This document shows, one piece after another, positions 8,093 to 16,866 of a stretch of DNA of 64,000 bases; within the stretch, counting starts at the first letter, position 1, and every line of letters begins with the position of its first letter. The notes under the pieces were generated by a model, which worked only from the letters and a program-made list of their open reading frames with translations, was not told where the DNA came from and made no database searches. This stretch comes from Chloroflexota bacterium (GTDB taxonomy: Bacteria; Chloroflexota; Anaerolineae; Anaerolineales; Villigracilaceae). The DNA lies in contig JACRBN010000003.1 in NCBI GenBank assembly GCA_016213105.1, forward strand, positions 1-64,000, read 5' to 3'. The position numbers and the translations under genes were made by a program.

Positions 8093-10489
8093 ATGACCTA
8101 TCAAATTCACAAAGCAGTCGTGATCGGTTCTGGGACGATGGGCGCGTCGATTGCGGCGCACCTGGCGAATGTGGGCGTGCCTGTCACGCTGTTGGACATC
8201 GTCCCGCAGGGCGCGGCCAAAGGGGATAAGGCGGCGCGCAACAAGATCGTCAATGAAGGCTGGGATCGCTGCGTCAAGGCCAAGCCCGCCAATCTGATGG
8301 GGGCCGACCTGAAAACCTTGGTCAAGCTCGGCAACCTGGAGGATGACTTCGATGTGGTGGCCGAGGCGGACTGGGTCTGCGAGGCGATCGTCGAGAACCT
8401 GAAGATCAAACAGGACTTGATGGCGCGCATCGACGCCGTCCGCAAGCCGCAGGCCATCGTCAGTACCAACACTTCGGGCATTCCCGTCAAAGCCATTGCG
8501 GAGGGACTCTCGGAGGGCTTCAAGCAGCACTTCCTCGGCACGCACTTCTTCAACCCGCCGCGCTATTTGAAACTGCTGGAGATCATCCCCACGGCCGACA
8601 CGTCCGCGGAAGTGACCGCCTTCATGAGTCAGTTCGGTGAAGCGCGCATGGGCAAGGGCATCGTGCTGTGCAAGGACACGCCCAACTTCATCGGCAACCG
8701 CATTGCCTTCGGCACGGGCGCGTTCGCGATGGACTTCATCCTCAAGAATGACTACACCGTGGACGAAGTCGATGCAATCACGGGGCCGCTGATGGGCCGC
8801 CCGAAGACGGCCACCTTCCGCCTGATCGATCTGGTGGGCCTGGACGTGTGGGATCATGTCGGACGAAACCTGGCTCCGTTGATCCCATACGACAAGCTCG
8901 GACAGGAATATCTCAAGGCCGAAGGCCCGAACAAGTTGATGGCGACCATGCTCGAGCGCAAATGGCTGGGCAACAAGACCAAGGTCGGCTTCTACAAGGA
9001 AGTGCGCGGCGAGGACGGCAAGAAGGAATTCTGGGCGCTGGATTTCAAGACGCTGGAGCATGCCCCGTCCGCGAAGGTGCGCTTCGACTCGCTTAAGGCG
9101 GCGAAAGAGGCCGAAGGGCTGGGAGCCAAGCTCCAGGTCATGCTGGGAATGGAGGATAAGGGGGCCAAGCTGGTTCAGGCGCTGACCTATCAGTCGTTCC
9201 AGTACGCCTCGTCGATCATCCCCGAAGTGGCCGACAGCGGCAAGCCCATCGACGACGCCATGCGCTGGGGCTTCGGCCACGATGCAGGCCCGTTCGAAAT
9301 CTGGGACATGCTCGGTGTGCGCAAGACGGCCGACTGCATGCAGGCCGCAGGCTATCCCGCCGCCGCGTGGGTGAACGAGATGCTCAAGGCAGGTGTCGAG
9401 ACTTTCTATCAATACGAAGGCGACAACAAGGTCGGCGCGTACGATGTGTCTGTTGGGAAGTATGTGCGCTTCCAGCGGGATGCGGGTATGGTGATCCTGA
9501 GCGACCTGAAGGCCGCGAAGAAGGTCATCACCGAGAACGCGGGCGCGACGATGTATGACATGGGCGACGGCGTGGCGCTGGTGGAATTCCACACCAAGAT
9601 GAACGCGCTCGACGATGACATCTTCACTGTGATGAGCGAAGCGCTCGACCGCGTGGAGAAGGATTTCGACGGCCTGGTGATCGGCAACGAAGCGGACAAC
9701 TTCAGCGCGGGCGCGAACCTGTTCATGGTGGTCGTGGCGGCGCAGCAGGGCATGTGGGATACGCTGGATGGCGCGATCCGCAAACTGCAACACACCAATA
9801 TGCGCATGCGTTACTTCCCCAAGCCTGTCGTGGTTGCGCCTGCGGGACTGGCCCTGGGCGGCGGCTGTGAAGTGACCATGCACGCCTCGCGCGTGGTGGC
9901 CGCAGCCGAGACCTACATCGGCCTGGTGGAGTTGGGCGCGGGCGTCATCCCTGCGGGCGCGGGCACGAAGGAATATATGCGCCGCCTGGTGAACCCCGCC
10001 ATGAAGACCGAGGGCGCGGAAGTCTTCCCCTTCCTGCAACGCGCCTTTTTGCAGATCGGACAAGCCAAGGTGGCGACCTCCGCCGAGGAGGCGCGCGGCA
10101 TGGGCATCCTCGGGCCGCAGGATCGCATCGTGATCAACCGCGGTCACCTGCTGACCGAGGCCAAGCGCGAAGTGCTGCACATGGCGGCGGCGGGATACCG
10201 TCCGCCCGCGCCCGAGTTGATCTATGCCGCAGGCCGCGATATGTACGGCGCGATGAAGATCGGCGCGTGGTCGTTCCAGGAAGGCGGCTACATCACAGGT
10301 TACGATGCGCACATCGCCACCAAACTGGCTTACATCATGGCGGGCGGCGACCTGAGCAAACCGCAATGGGTCAGCGAACAGTACATCCTCGACCTCGAAC
10401 GCGAAGCCTTCCTCTCGCTGTGCGGCGAGGAAAAGACCCAGGCCAGGATGTGGTCGTTACTTCAAACTGGAAAGCCCCTAAGGAATTAG
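8093..10489 (+). CDS. fadN: 3-hydroxyacyl-CoA dehydrogenase / enoyl-CoA hydratase fusion (FadN type)
   Basis: 798 residues. ATG 8093 was chosen because it has the RBS GGAGAT and MTYQ precedes the NAD motif; upstream in-frame starts would overlap the dehydrogenase gene. The N-terminal half is a 3-hydroxyacyl-CoA dehydrogenase with GSGTMG (about 12-17) and GTHFFNPPRYLKLLEIIP. The C-terminal part is an enoyl-CoA hydratase/isomerase with the oxyanion region FSAGANL and ALGGGCE. Dehydrogenase-first order matches Bacillus FadN rather than E. coli FadB. It carries out the hydration and second oxidation steps of beta-oxidation. The thiolase follows, as in fadNA operons. Confidence 0.92.
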   Translation: MTYQIHKAVVIGSGTMGASIAAHLANVGVPVTLLDIVPQGAAKGDKAARNKIVNEGWDRCVKAKPANLMGADLKTLVKLGNLEDDFDVVAEADWVCEAIVENLKIKQDLMARIDAVRKPQAIVSTNTSGIPVKAIAEGLSEGFKQHFLGTHFFNPPRYLKLLEIIPTADTSAEVTAFMSQFGEARMGKGIVLCKDTPNFIGNRIAFGTGAFAMDFILKNDYTVDEVDAITGPLMGRPKTATFRLIDLVGLDVWDHVGRNLAPLIPYDKLGQEYLKAEGPNKLMATMLERKWLGNKTKVGFYKEVRGEDGKKEFWALDFKTLEHAPSAKVRFDSLKAAKEAEGLGAKLQVMLGMEDKGAKLVQALTYQSFQYASSIIPEVADSGKPIDDAMRWGFGHDAGPFEIWDMLGVRKTADCMQAAGYPAAAWVNEMLKAGVETFYQYEGDNKVGAYDVSVGKYVRFQRDAGMVILSDLKAAKKVITENAGATMYDMGDGVALVEFHTKMNALDDDIFTVMSEALDRVEKDFDGLVIGNEADNFSAGANLFMVVVAAQQGMWDTLDGAIRKLQHTNMRMRYFPKPVVVAPAGLALGGGCEVTMHASRVVAAAETYIGLVELGAGVIPAGAGTKEYMRRLVNPAMKTEGAEVFPFLQRAFLQIGQAKVATSAEEARGMGILGPQDRIVINRGHLLTEAKREVLHMAAAGYRPPAPELIYAAGRDMYGAMKIGAWSFQEGGYITGYDAHIATKLAYIMAGGDLSKPQWVSEQYILDLEREAFLSLCGEEKTQARMWSLLQTGKPLRN

Positions 10490-10540
10490 TCGAAAGTCAA
10501 AGGTCGAAGGTCGCGTGACTTTTGACTTTCGACCTTTGAC
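10489..10540. repeat. GTCGAAAGTC-type hairpin repeat, copy 1
   Basis: Imperfect inverted repeat made of GGTCGAAAGTCAAAAGTC-like units, directly after the FadN stop and ending about 18 bp before the thiolase start. A sister copy lies just after the thiolase gene. Confidence 0.6.
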
Positions 10541-10558
10541 CGAAGATAAGGAGATACC

Positions 10559-11740
10559 ATGAAAGAAGCAGTTATTGTTTCCGCAGTTAGAACCCCCATC
10601 GGCAAGGCCAAGCGCGGCGGGCTGGCGACGGTGCGCCCCGATGAGATGGCGGCCACGGTGATCAAGGAATTGCTGAACCGCACGCCCAATCTCGACCCGG
10701 CCCTGATCGAGGACGTGGTCTTCGGCTGCGCCTTCCCTGAGGGCGAGCAGGGCATGAACATGGCGCGCATGATCGCCTTGCGCGCGGGGCTGCCCGATAC
10801 CGTCCCCGCCCAGACCATCAACCGTTATTGCTCCTCGGGCGTGCAGTCGATCGCGCATATTGCCTACGCCATCAAGGCGGGTGACATCGAGATCGGCATC
10901 GGCGGCGGCGTGGAGTCGATGTCGATGGTGCCGATGATGGGCTACAAGTTTTCGCCCAATCCGCACTTCGCGCTGGAACTGCCGCACTACTACACCAACA
11001 TGGGTCTGACGGCGGAAAATGTTTCCGTCAAATACGGGATCAGCCGCGAGGATCAGGATGCCTTTGCGATGCAGAGCAACCTCAAGGCGGCGCGGGCCGT
11101 GAACTCAGGCCTGTTCGACCCCGAACTGGTCGCCATCGACGTGGAAGTGACCGAACTCGGCGCGGATGAGAAGCCCGTCAAACGAGCCTTCACCGTCAAA
11201 CGCGACGAAGGTCCGCGCGCCGATACGACCCTGGATGGCCTCGCCAAGCTCAAGCCCGCTTTCAAGGAGGGCGGCACGGTCACTGCGGGCAACTCCTCGC
11301 AGATGTCGGATGGGGCCTCGGCGGTGATGGTCATGTCGGCGGAGAAAGCCCACGAGTTGGGCCTCAAGCCGATGGCGCGCTTCGTCTCCTTCGCCGTGGG
11401 CGGAGTCCCGCCCGAGTTGATGGGCGTCGGCCCGATTGCAGCCATCCCCAAGGCGCTCAAGATCGCGGGCCTTTCCTTAAACGACATCGACCTGATAGAA
11501 TTGAACGAAGCCTTTGCCGCCCAGGGCCTGGCCGTGATGCGCACGCTGGGGATTGACCCCGATAAGACCAACGTCAACGGCGGCGCGATCGCGCTCGGAC
11601 ATCCGCTCGGCTGCACAGGCTCCAAGCTGACCACGCAACTGCTTCACGAGATGGAACGCCGCAAGTCGAAGTACGGCATGGTGACCATGTGCATCGGCGG
11701 CGGCATGGGCGCGGCCGCGATTTTCGAGAATTTGCAATAG
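10559..11740 (+). CDS. fadA: Acetyl-CoA C-acyltransferase (3-ketoacyl-CoA thiolase)
   Basis: 393 residues, normal length for the family. Catalytic residues are all present: nucleophile C91 in NRYCSSG, H348 in ALGHPLG and C378 in MCIGGGMG. It cleaves 3-ketoacyl-CoA to acetyl-CoA and a shortened acyl-CoA, the last step of beta-oxidation. It is bracketed by two copies of a GTCGAAAGTC hairpin repeat and has a good RBS (AAGGAGA). Confidence 0.93.
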   Translation: MKEAVIVSAVRTPIGKAKRGGLATVRPDEMAATVIKELLNRTPNLDPALIEDVVFGCAFPEGEQGMNMARMIALRAGLPDTVPAQTINRYCSSGVQSIAHIAYAIKAGDIEIGIGGGVESMSMVPMMGYKFSPNPHFALELPHYYTNMGLTAENVSVKYGISREDQDAFAMQSNLKAARAVNSGLFDPELVAIDVEVTELGADEKPVKRAFTVKRDEGPRADTTLDGLAKLKPAFKEGGTVTAGNSSQMSDGASAVMVMSAEKAHELGLKPMARFVSFAVGGVPPELMGVGPIAAIPKALKIAGLSLNDIDLIELNEAFAAQGLAVMRTLGIDPDKTNVNGGAIALGHPLGCTGSKLTTQLLHEMERRKSKYGMVTMCIGGGMGAAAIFENLQ

Positions 11741-11743
11741 AAT

Positions 11744-11798
11744 CAAGTCAAAAGTCGAAGGTCGAAAGTCAAGCGACCTGTGACCTTCGACTTTCGAC
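11744..11798. repeat. GTCGAAAGTC-type hairpin repeat, copy 2
   Basis: Same repeat family as at 10489-10540, with GTCGAAGGTCGAAAGTC facing ACCTTCGACTTTCGAC. It lies between the thiolase and the SCP2 gene. Confidence 0.6.
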
Positions 11799-11834
11799 AC
11801 AAATCACAACGCCCCAAGATTAGGAGATACTCCA

Positions 11835-12164
11835 ATGACCCTTTCAATTTCCGACCTGATGTCCAAGATGCCTGGCGCGTTCCTTCCCGAGAAGGCGCAG
11901 GGCGTGGATGCCACCATCCATTTCAAGTTCACGGGGGAAAACCCTGGCGAGTGGAATGCCGTCATCAAGGATGGCAAGTGCGAAGTTGCGCAGGGCATCC
12001 CCAGCAAGGCCCCGACCATGACGCTGACCGCCGACTCGGCTGATTACGTCAAGATCTTCACGGGCGAACTGGACGGGATGGCCGCCTTCATGCAGGGCAA
12101 GATCAAGCTGGGCGGCGACCTGAACCTGGCGATGAAGCTCATGCAGATGTTCAAGATCCGCTAA
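11835..12164 (+). CDS. SCP2 sterol-binding domain protein
   Basis: 109 residues, a stand-alone SCP2 domain. The hydrophobic-cavity strand pattern and the closing LGGDLNLAMKLMQMFKI helix are typical. It probably binds fatty acyl-CoA or another lipid and serves the beta-oxidation enzymes encoded upstream. It is the last gene of the operon, followed by a strong bidirectional terminator. Its final codons and the terminator recur in decayed form at 16076-16165. Confidence 0.88.
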   Translation: MTLSISDLMSKMPGAFLPEKAQGVDATIHFKFTGENPGEWNAVIKDGKCEVAQGIPSKAPTMTLTADSADYVKIFTGELDGMAAFMQGKIKLGGDLNLAMKLMQMFKIR

Positions 12165-12182
12165 TACTGCGTGTGCCGAAAT

Positions 12183-12220
12183 AAAAAAAACGCCTCTCGG
12201 GAACGAGGGGCGCTTTTTTT
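12183..12220. terminator. Bidirectional rho-independent terminator
   Basis: CGCCTCTCG-GGAA-CGAGGGGCG hairpin flanked by AAAAAAAA on the left and TTTTTTT on the right. It ends the acyl-CoA operon (+) and the SLH protein gene (-). Confidence 0.88.
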
Positions 12221-12264
12221 ATTGTGGGTTGCGTTTGTGAAACAGCCTTGATTATGAACCCGTG

Positions 12265-15200
12265 TTACGGCAGGTTGAAAGTGCTGATCATGAACACAGC
12301 CATCTGTGCGCGGTTGACGATGGTTTTGGGGCAGAAGTTTCCGCCTCCGCAGCCGCCTGTAATGCCCTCTGCAGCCAGTTGTTCGATCCAAGGTGCGGCC
12401 CAGTAGTTGGCTGGCACGTCGGCGAAGACGCCAGTGGCGGGTGGGGGTGTGTAGGATGAACCATGCTTGGCAAGCAGGAGGAAGATTGCCATCTGCTCAC
12501 GTGTGACGTAGCTATTTGGACAGTAATTGTTTCCGCCGCAGCCGCCCGTGATGCCTTCCGCGGCAAGCTGCTCGATCCAACTACCCGCCCAATGCCCGAG
12601 TGGAACGTCCGTAAAGACGGTCCCCGTTGCCGGCGGTGGTGTGTAGGCTACGCCGTGCATACTCTTCAGGAGGAAGACCGCCATTTGGGCGCGGTTAACA
12701 TTTGTCGTGGGGCAGTATCGCAGTGGGGATGTGCCACAGCCGCCGGTGATGCCGTTGTTGTACAGGCGCTCGATATAGGATACGGCCCAGAAGGTATTGG
12801 GCACGTCTGAAAAGATGGGGGGCGTATCGGTGACGGTGATGACGATGGCCGTCTCGTAGCTCAAGCTGGTGCTGTCGGTGCTACGCACGCGGATGGTGTA
12901 GCTGTTCTTGGTCAGGTAGTTGAACGGTTGGGCCGTTTTAAGAGTGTTGCCAGTCAGGGTAAAGGCGCTATTGTTGTCGCTGCCCGCGCCGCTGACCAGG
13001 CTGTAGGTGAAGGTCTCGCCTGCATCCAGATCGGTGGTGCTGAAGGTGCCAACTGTGGTTCCCGCAGGCAGGTTTTCTGTGACGGCCGTGCTCGAAAGGT
13101 TGACAGCCGTGGGGGGATTGTCCTTGCTGATGGTGTAGGTTTCACCCGCAGTGAAATTCCCGTTGCCAGCGCCCGCGCCGCCCAGCGGACGGGAAACCTC
13201 ATCCAGGATGCTGTCGTTGTCGGTCACATCGAGGCGGATGGTGCCATCGCCCGCGCCCGTGTTGACGGCGACCGTGTAGGTAGTGCCCGAGCCGCTGACG
13301 CTCGTTACCGACGCGTTGATGACGCCGCTGGTGAACAGGGTAAAGTCCTGGTTGTTCACACCCGTGACGATTTCATTGAAGGTGACCGTGAAGTTGACGC
13401 TGGCTGCGCTGGACGGGTTGGGACTGGCGCGCGTGATCGACTGCACGGCGGGCGGGTTGAGATCCACCCGCCAGGTGTGGGTGGCTGTGCTGCTGTTACC
13501 CGCAGCGTCGGTGGCCCTGGCTGTGAAGGTGTGCGAGCCGTCTGCCAGGTTGGTGTAGTTCTTCGGGCTGGAGCAGGAGGAGAAGCCGGTATTATCCAGG
13601 TCGCAGGTCAATGCGGCGGTGCCGTCCGTGCTCGAGAAGTTGAAAGTTGCGCTCGTGCTGGTGGTGGGATTGGGCGGGGTGGGCGCGTCGATGCTGACGC
13701 CCGGGGCTATGTTATCCAGCGTGTAGGTCTGATCGGTGGCGGGTTCGGCCTTGATGAAGGGGTTTCCCGCTGAGTCGGATAGGACCGGGGCCGCGGAGAA
13801 ATCCAACCCAACCGTTCCGTTCAAGGAAGCCAAATCGCCGCCCGAAATCGTCACATCGTACACGCCGGTGCTGACCGGACTGACGGTGGTGATGCCCGCA
13901 GTGGTGCCGTTGGCTGCAAAGTCCGCGATGCCCACCCCCGACATGCCTTCACTGAATGTGGCGCGGAAGACAAGCGTATCTGCATTGGTGGGAGTGGCGG
14001 ACGGCGTCTGGCGGGTAAACGAAACCACGGTCGGCGCAATGATGTCGACCATGGCAACGAAGGTTTCGTAGTTGTTGCCAGGGTTCGTGGTGTAGGGACG
14101 GATGGGCGAGCCCCAGGAGGTATTGCTGCGTCCCAGCATATACACGTTTCCCTCCGTGTCCACTGCCGCGCCGCTGCATTGATCCGAGAGGGAACTGCCC
14201 AAATGACTGTTGATCAGCAATCCACCGCTGGCGTTCAGCTTGGCCAGGAAGCAGTCACTCGTGCCGCCTGCGTAGCTTTGCACGGGCGAGCCCCAGGCGG
14301 CGGAACTATCTCCCGTCACGTACAGGTTTCCGCTGGAGTCCCTGGCAAGCTGGGTGGAGGCATCGTTGTCATTACCGCCCTGGAAGGTGTTCCAGGTCAG
14401 CGCGCCGCTGGCTTCATCGAGTTTGGCTGTGAAGCCGTCGTCCATGGCCGTGTAGCCGCGGACAGGAGTTCCCCATGGATCACTGCTGACGCCAGTCAGG
14501 TACAGGCTGCCCGTTCCGTCCACCAGGATGGAGGCTGCGGTGTCCGCCCCGCTGCCGCCCAGGAAGGTGTTCCAAACCAGGTTGCCGATGGAATCCAGTT
14601 GGGCGGCGAAGCCATCATCCACGCCCGAGTGTGATTGCTCGGGTGTGCCCCAGGTGTCATCGCTGTAGCCCGACACGAACGCATCCCCGTTGCTGTTGAA
14701 GGCGATGCCCGTGCCGTAGTCGGCTCCCGCGCCGCCCAGGAAGGTGTTCCAGACCAGGTTGCCGTTCGTATCGTAGATGGCGGCGAAAGCGTCGCTGTTG
14801 CCGCCCGCAAAGGGCGACTCGGGCAGGCCCCAGGTGGAGCCGCTGGAGCCAACCACGAAGACATTCCCGCTGGAGTCGACGGCAATGCCCGTGCCTGTTT
14901 CGGCCCCCGTCCCGCCAGAGAAGGTGATCCAGACCAGGTTCCCAGCGCCATCCAGTTTGGCGGTGAAGCTGTCCACATCCTCATAGGGCGAGATGGTGCA
15001 GGGAGTGGGGGCGCAGGTAAAGGCGCTGCCTGCCTCGCCCGTCACGTAGACGTTCCCGTCAACATCCAGGGCCAGGCCGTAGATATAGTCGTCTGAGGCA
15101 TCGCCCAGGAAGGTATTCCACAACAGGTTGCCGTTCGGGTCCAGCTTGGCAACGTAGCCGTCGTAGGAGCCGCCAAAGGGACGGACGGGGGTTTCCCAGG

Positions 15201-15888
15201 TATCATCGCTGCTGCCTGCCACAAAGAGGTTGCCGCCTGCGTCCCTGACCATGCTTGCGCTGATCTCATCTCCGCTGCCGCCCAGGAAGGTATTCCAGCG
15301 GGTGATCGGATCGATGGTCAGGCCGTAGGCTGGATCGTAATTGCCCAGGATAAAGCCGACATCGCGGGTTCCCTTAAGCTGAAAGCGGACTTCCACATCC
15401 ACCCGCCGACCGTCGATCTGCTGCCACGCGATGGGCGCGCTCTCGCTGATCTGGCCGCTGCCGAATGCAACGAGCAGGTCGCCTGCGGGGCCGATGCTCA
15501 ATGGCGCGTTATAGCGCAGGCGAATGGCGGCGGGATCTGCGCCAGGCGCGAGTTGGTAGGTGCTGCGCAGGATGCCCCCCGCAGGCGTATCGTATACCAC
15601 ATCGATGCCCTTCCACAAGCCCGCATACCTGACCTGAGCCAGGGACGAACTGCTGGAGGCCGTCGGCTGGACATCCTGTGCGCCAAGGAATTGCACCTGC
15701 AGGTCATGTGCCCCTGCCGAGACGGAGTAACCGTCTGACGCAAACCCCAGGGCATGGCCGAGGGACATGAATTGCAAAGCCTGCGGGGCGGATGCACTTT
15801 GTGCATACGCTGCGGAGGTGGCCAGCGCAAACAACAGGCTGGCACATACCAAAGCATGGAGCCATTTCGTGCCGAACTTTGTTCTCAT
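12265..15888 (-). CDS. Secreted SBBP-repeat / cadherin-like protein with three SLH domains
   Basis: 1207 residues from ATG 15888, chosen for the RBS AGGAGA and the signal peptide that follows directly (MRTKFGTKW, hydrophobic core, AYAQ cleavage). Domain order: a beta domain of the type that precedes SBBP repeats; about seven to eight SBBP (beta-propeller) repeats with WNTFLGGSG motifs; bacterial Ig-like and cadherin-like domains (about 590-990); three C-terminal SLH domains with NRAQMAVF motifs. It is probably exported and attached to the cell wall or S-layer. Each SLH domain carries a conserved GCG-x4/6-CP cysteine pair. The gene is bracketed by direct repeats derived from the SCP2 gene end. 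Confidence 0.88.
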   Translation of the reverse strand: MRTKFGTKWLHALVCASLLFALATSAAYAQSASAPQALQFMSLGHALGFASDGYSVSAGAHDLQVQFLGAQDVQPTASSSSSLAQVRYAGLWKGIDVVYDTPAGGILRSTYQLAPGADPAAIRLRYNAPLSIGPAGDLLVAFGSGQISESAPIAWQQIDGRRVDVEVRFQLKGTRDVGFILGNYDPAYGLTIDPITRWNTFLGGSGDEISASMVRDAGGNLFVAGSSDDTWETPVRPFGGSYDGYVAKLDPNGNLLWNTFLGDASDDYIYGLALDVDGNVYVTGEAGSAFTCAPTPCTISPYEDVDSFTAKLDGAGNLVWITFSGGTGAETGTGIAVDSSGNVFVVGSSGSTWGLPESPFAGGNSDAFAAIYDTNGNLVWNTFLGGAGADYGTGIAFNSNGDAFVSGYSDDTWGTPEQSHSGVDDGFAAQLDSIGNLVWNTFLGGSGADTAASILVDGTGSLYLTGVSSDPWGTPVRGYTAMDDGFTAKLDEASGALTWNTFQGGNDNDASTQLARDSSGNLYVTGDSSAAWGSPVQSYAGGTSDCFLAKLNASGGLLINSHLGSSLSDQCSGAAVDTEGNVYMLGRSNTSWGSPIRPYTTNPGNNYETFVAMVDIIAPTVVSFTRQTPSATPTNADTLVFRATFSEGMSGVGIADFAANGTTAGITTVSPVSTGVYDVTISGGDLASLNGTVGLDFSAAPVLSDSAGNPFIKAEPATDQTYTLDNIAPGVSIDAPTPPNPTTSTSATFNFSSTDGTAALTCDLDNTGFSSCSSPKNYTNLADGSHTFTARATDAAGNSSTATHTWRVDLNPPAVQSITRASPNPSSAASVNFTVTFNEIVTGVNNQDFTLFTSGVINASVTSVSGSGTTYTVAVNTGAGDGTIRLDVTDNDSILDEVSRPLGGAGAGNGNFTAGETYTISKDNPPTAVNLSSTAVTENLPAGTTVGTFSTTDLDAGETFTYSLVSGAGSDNNSAFTLTGNTLKTAQPFNYLTKNSYTIRVRSTDSTSLSYETAIVITVTDTPPIFSDVPNTFWAVSYIERLYNNGITGGCGTSPLRYCPTTNVNRAQMAVFLLKSMHGVAYTPPPATGTVFTDVPLGHWAGSWIEQLAAEGITGGCGGNNYCPNSYVTREQMAIFLLLAKHGSSYTPPPATGVFADVPANYWAAPWIEQLAAEGITGGCGGGNFCPKTIVNRAQMAVFMISTFNLP

Positions 15889-16075
15889 TTTTATTTCTCC
15901 TCTTGGCGAACTGAAATAAGATGAACCGAAACAACGCAGCCCGGGCGGACGGGTGCGCATCGTTTCGGAAACTCCCAACCCGCAATGAATTGTTGTGGTG
16001 TACCACTGATTGTCGATATATAGTCGTTGTGGGATGAAAAAAGTTACGGGTATAAAGGAGCTTTTTACGATTGGG

Positions 16076-16165
16076 TGCCTGAGCCTGGCCATGAAGCTCA
16101 TGCAGATGTCCAAGATCCGCCAGATTGAAATGTGAAAAGCACCTCTCGGAAACGAGGGGCGCTGT
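16076..16165 (+). pseudogene. Decayed duplicate of the SCP2 gene 3' end plus terminator
   Basis: The segment encodes LAMKLMQMSKIR, nearly identical to the SCP2 C-terminus LAMKLMQMFKIR, and then CCTCTCG-GAAA-CGAGGGG, a copy of the terminator at 12191-12212. The rest of the SCP2 gene is absent. Together with the original it forms a direct repeat of roughly 85 bp around the SLH gene. The remaining DNA of the 15889-16236 spacer holds the SLH gene leader and nothing else recognisable. Confidence 0.75.
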
Positions 16166-16236
16166 TTGATTTGAGATTGTGGCGGCAATTTTCTAAACCG
16201 CCGCGCTGAAAGCATGACCTGAGTTTGTGTTGTGGG

Positions 16237-16779
16237 CTAGGGAGCGATTGTTAATTGTGCGGTGTTCGAGTTAAGTTCGCCTTTCCATGCGATACGATTG
16301 TCCTCAGCGCCAGCGCGGATAATGGCATCCTTTGGGTCGAGAGTATTCTGATAGTTTGCAACAATCGTATACGTCCCAGTCTCTGTAAATTCATAGTCAT
16401 AACTCTGCAGGTGAACGGTTTGTTCAAAAAATGCCCCCGGTTGAAGTTCAATAAAATGCGTGTTATAGAGCGCCCCAGGATCGATCATCACATCCGGGTA
16501 ATAGCTTTTGCCGGATGGCAATGCGATTTTAAAGGCTAACTCTCTTTGTGGGGATGAAAGGGGCGGCAGGTTTACACTCATGCGCGAATTTATGACAACG
16601 GCTTCTCTCCCAATGTTGACCAACGTGATCGTTACGACGACTGGTTCCCCGGGATGATGCACCTGCCGTTCAAGCTGAAGGGTTAATTTCAGAGATTGCT
16701 CCTGGGCAGTATCGCTCTTGATACAGGAGGACAGCAATACTATCAATATCAGGAGAACCAAAAAATTTTTCCCAGTCAT
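16237..16779 (-). CDS. Putative lipoprotein
   Basis: 180 residues. A signal peptide ends in the lipobox LSSC (Cys about residue 19), so export and lipid attachment are likely. The rest is a beta-rich domain starting with QSLKLTLQLERQVHHPGEPV, resembling domains that bind or pad extracellular proteins (BsuPI/intracellular proteinase-inhibitor-like, low certainty). No catalytic motif is seen. It stands between the SLH protein and the oxidase assembly genes, with no clear link to either. Confidence 0.6.
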   Translation of the reverse strand: MTGKNFLVLLILIVLLSSCIKSDTAQEQSLKLTLQLERQVHHPGEPVVVTITLVNIGREAVVINSRMSVNLPPLSSPQRELAFKIALPSGKSYYPDVMIDPGALYNTHFIELQPGAFFEQTVHLQSYDYEFTETGTYTIVANYQNTLDPKDAIIRAGAEDNRIAWKGELNSNTAQLTIAP

Positions 16780-16866
16780 TCACACCTCCACAAATCCCTG
16801 ATATCCATTATGCGAACGTAGGTCACGCCTGTGGTGTGAGGGTTGGCGACGATACAGTTTGTTCCC

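Noticed and set aside
8045-10366. Minus-strand open frame of 773 codons opposite the FadN gene
   Set aside because: A shadow of GC-rich codon use: His/Arg/Ala-rich product with no domain, while the plus strand has full catalytic motifs.
15889-16215. 109-residue N-terminal extension of the SLH protein
   Set aside because: A signal peptide and RBS at 15888 mark the true start, and the extension covers the decayed SCP2 fragment.
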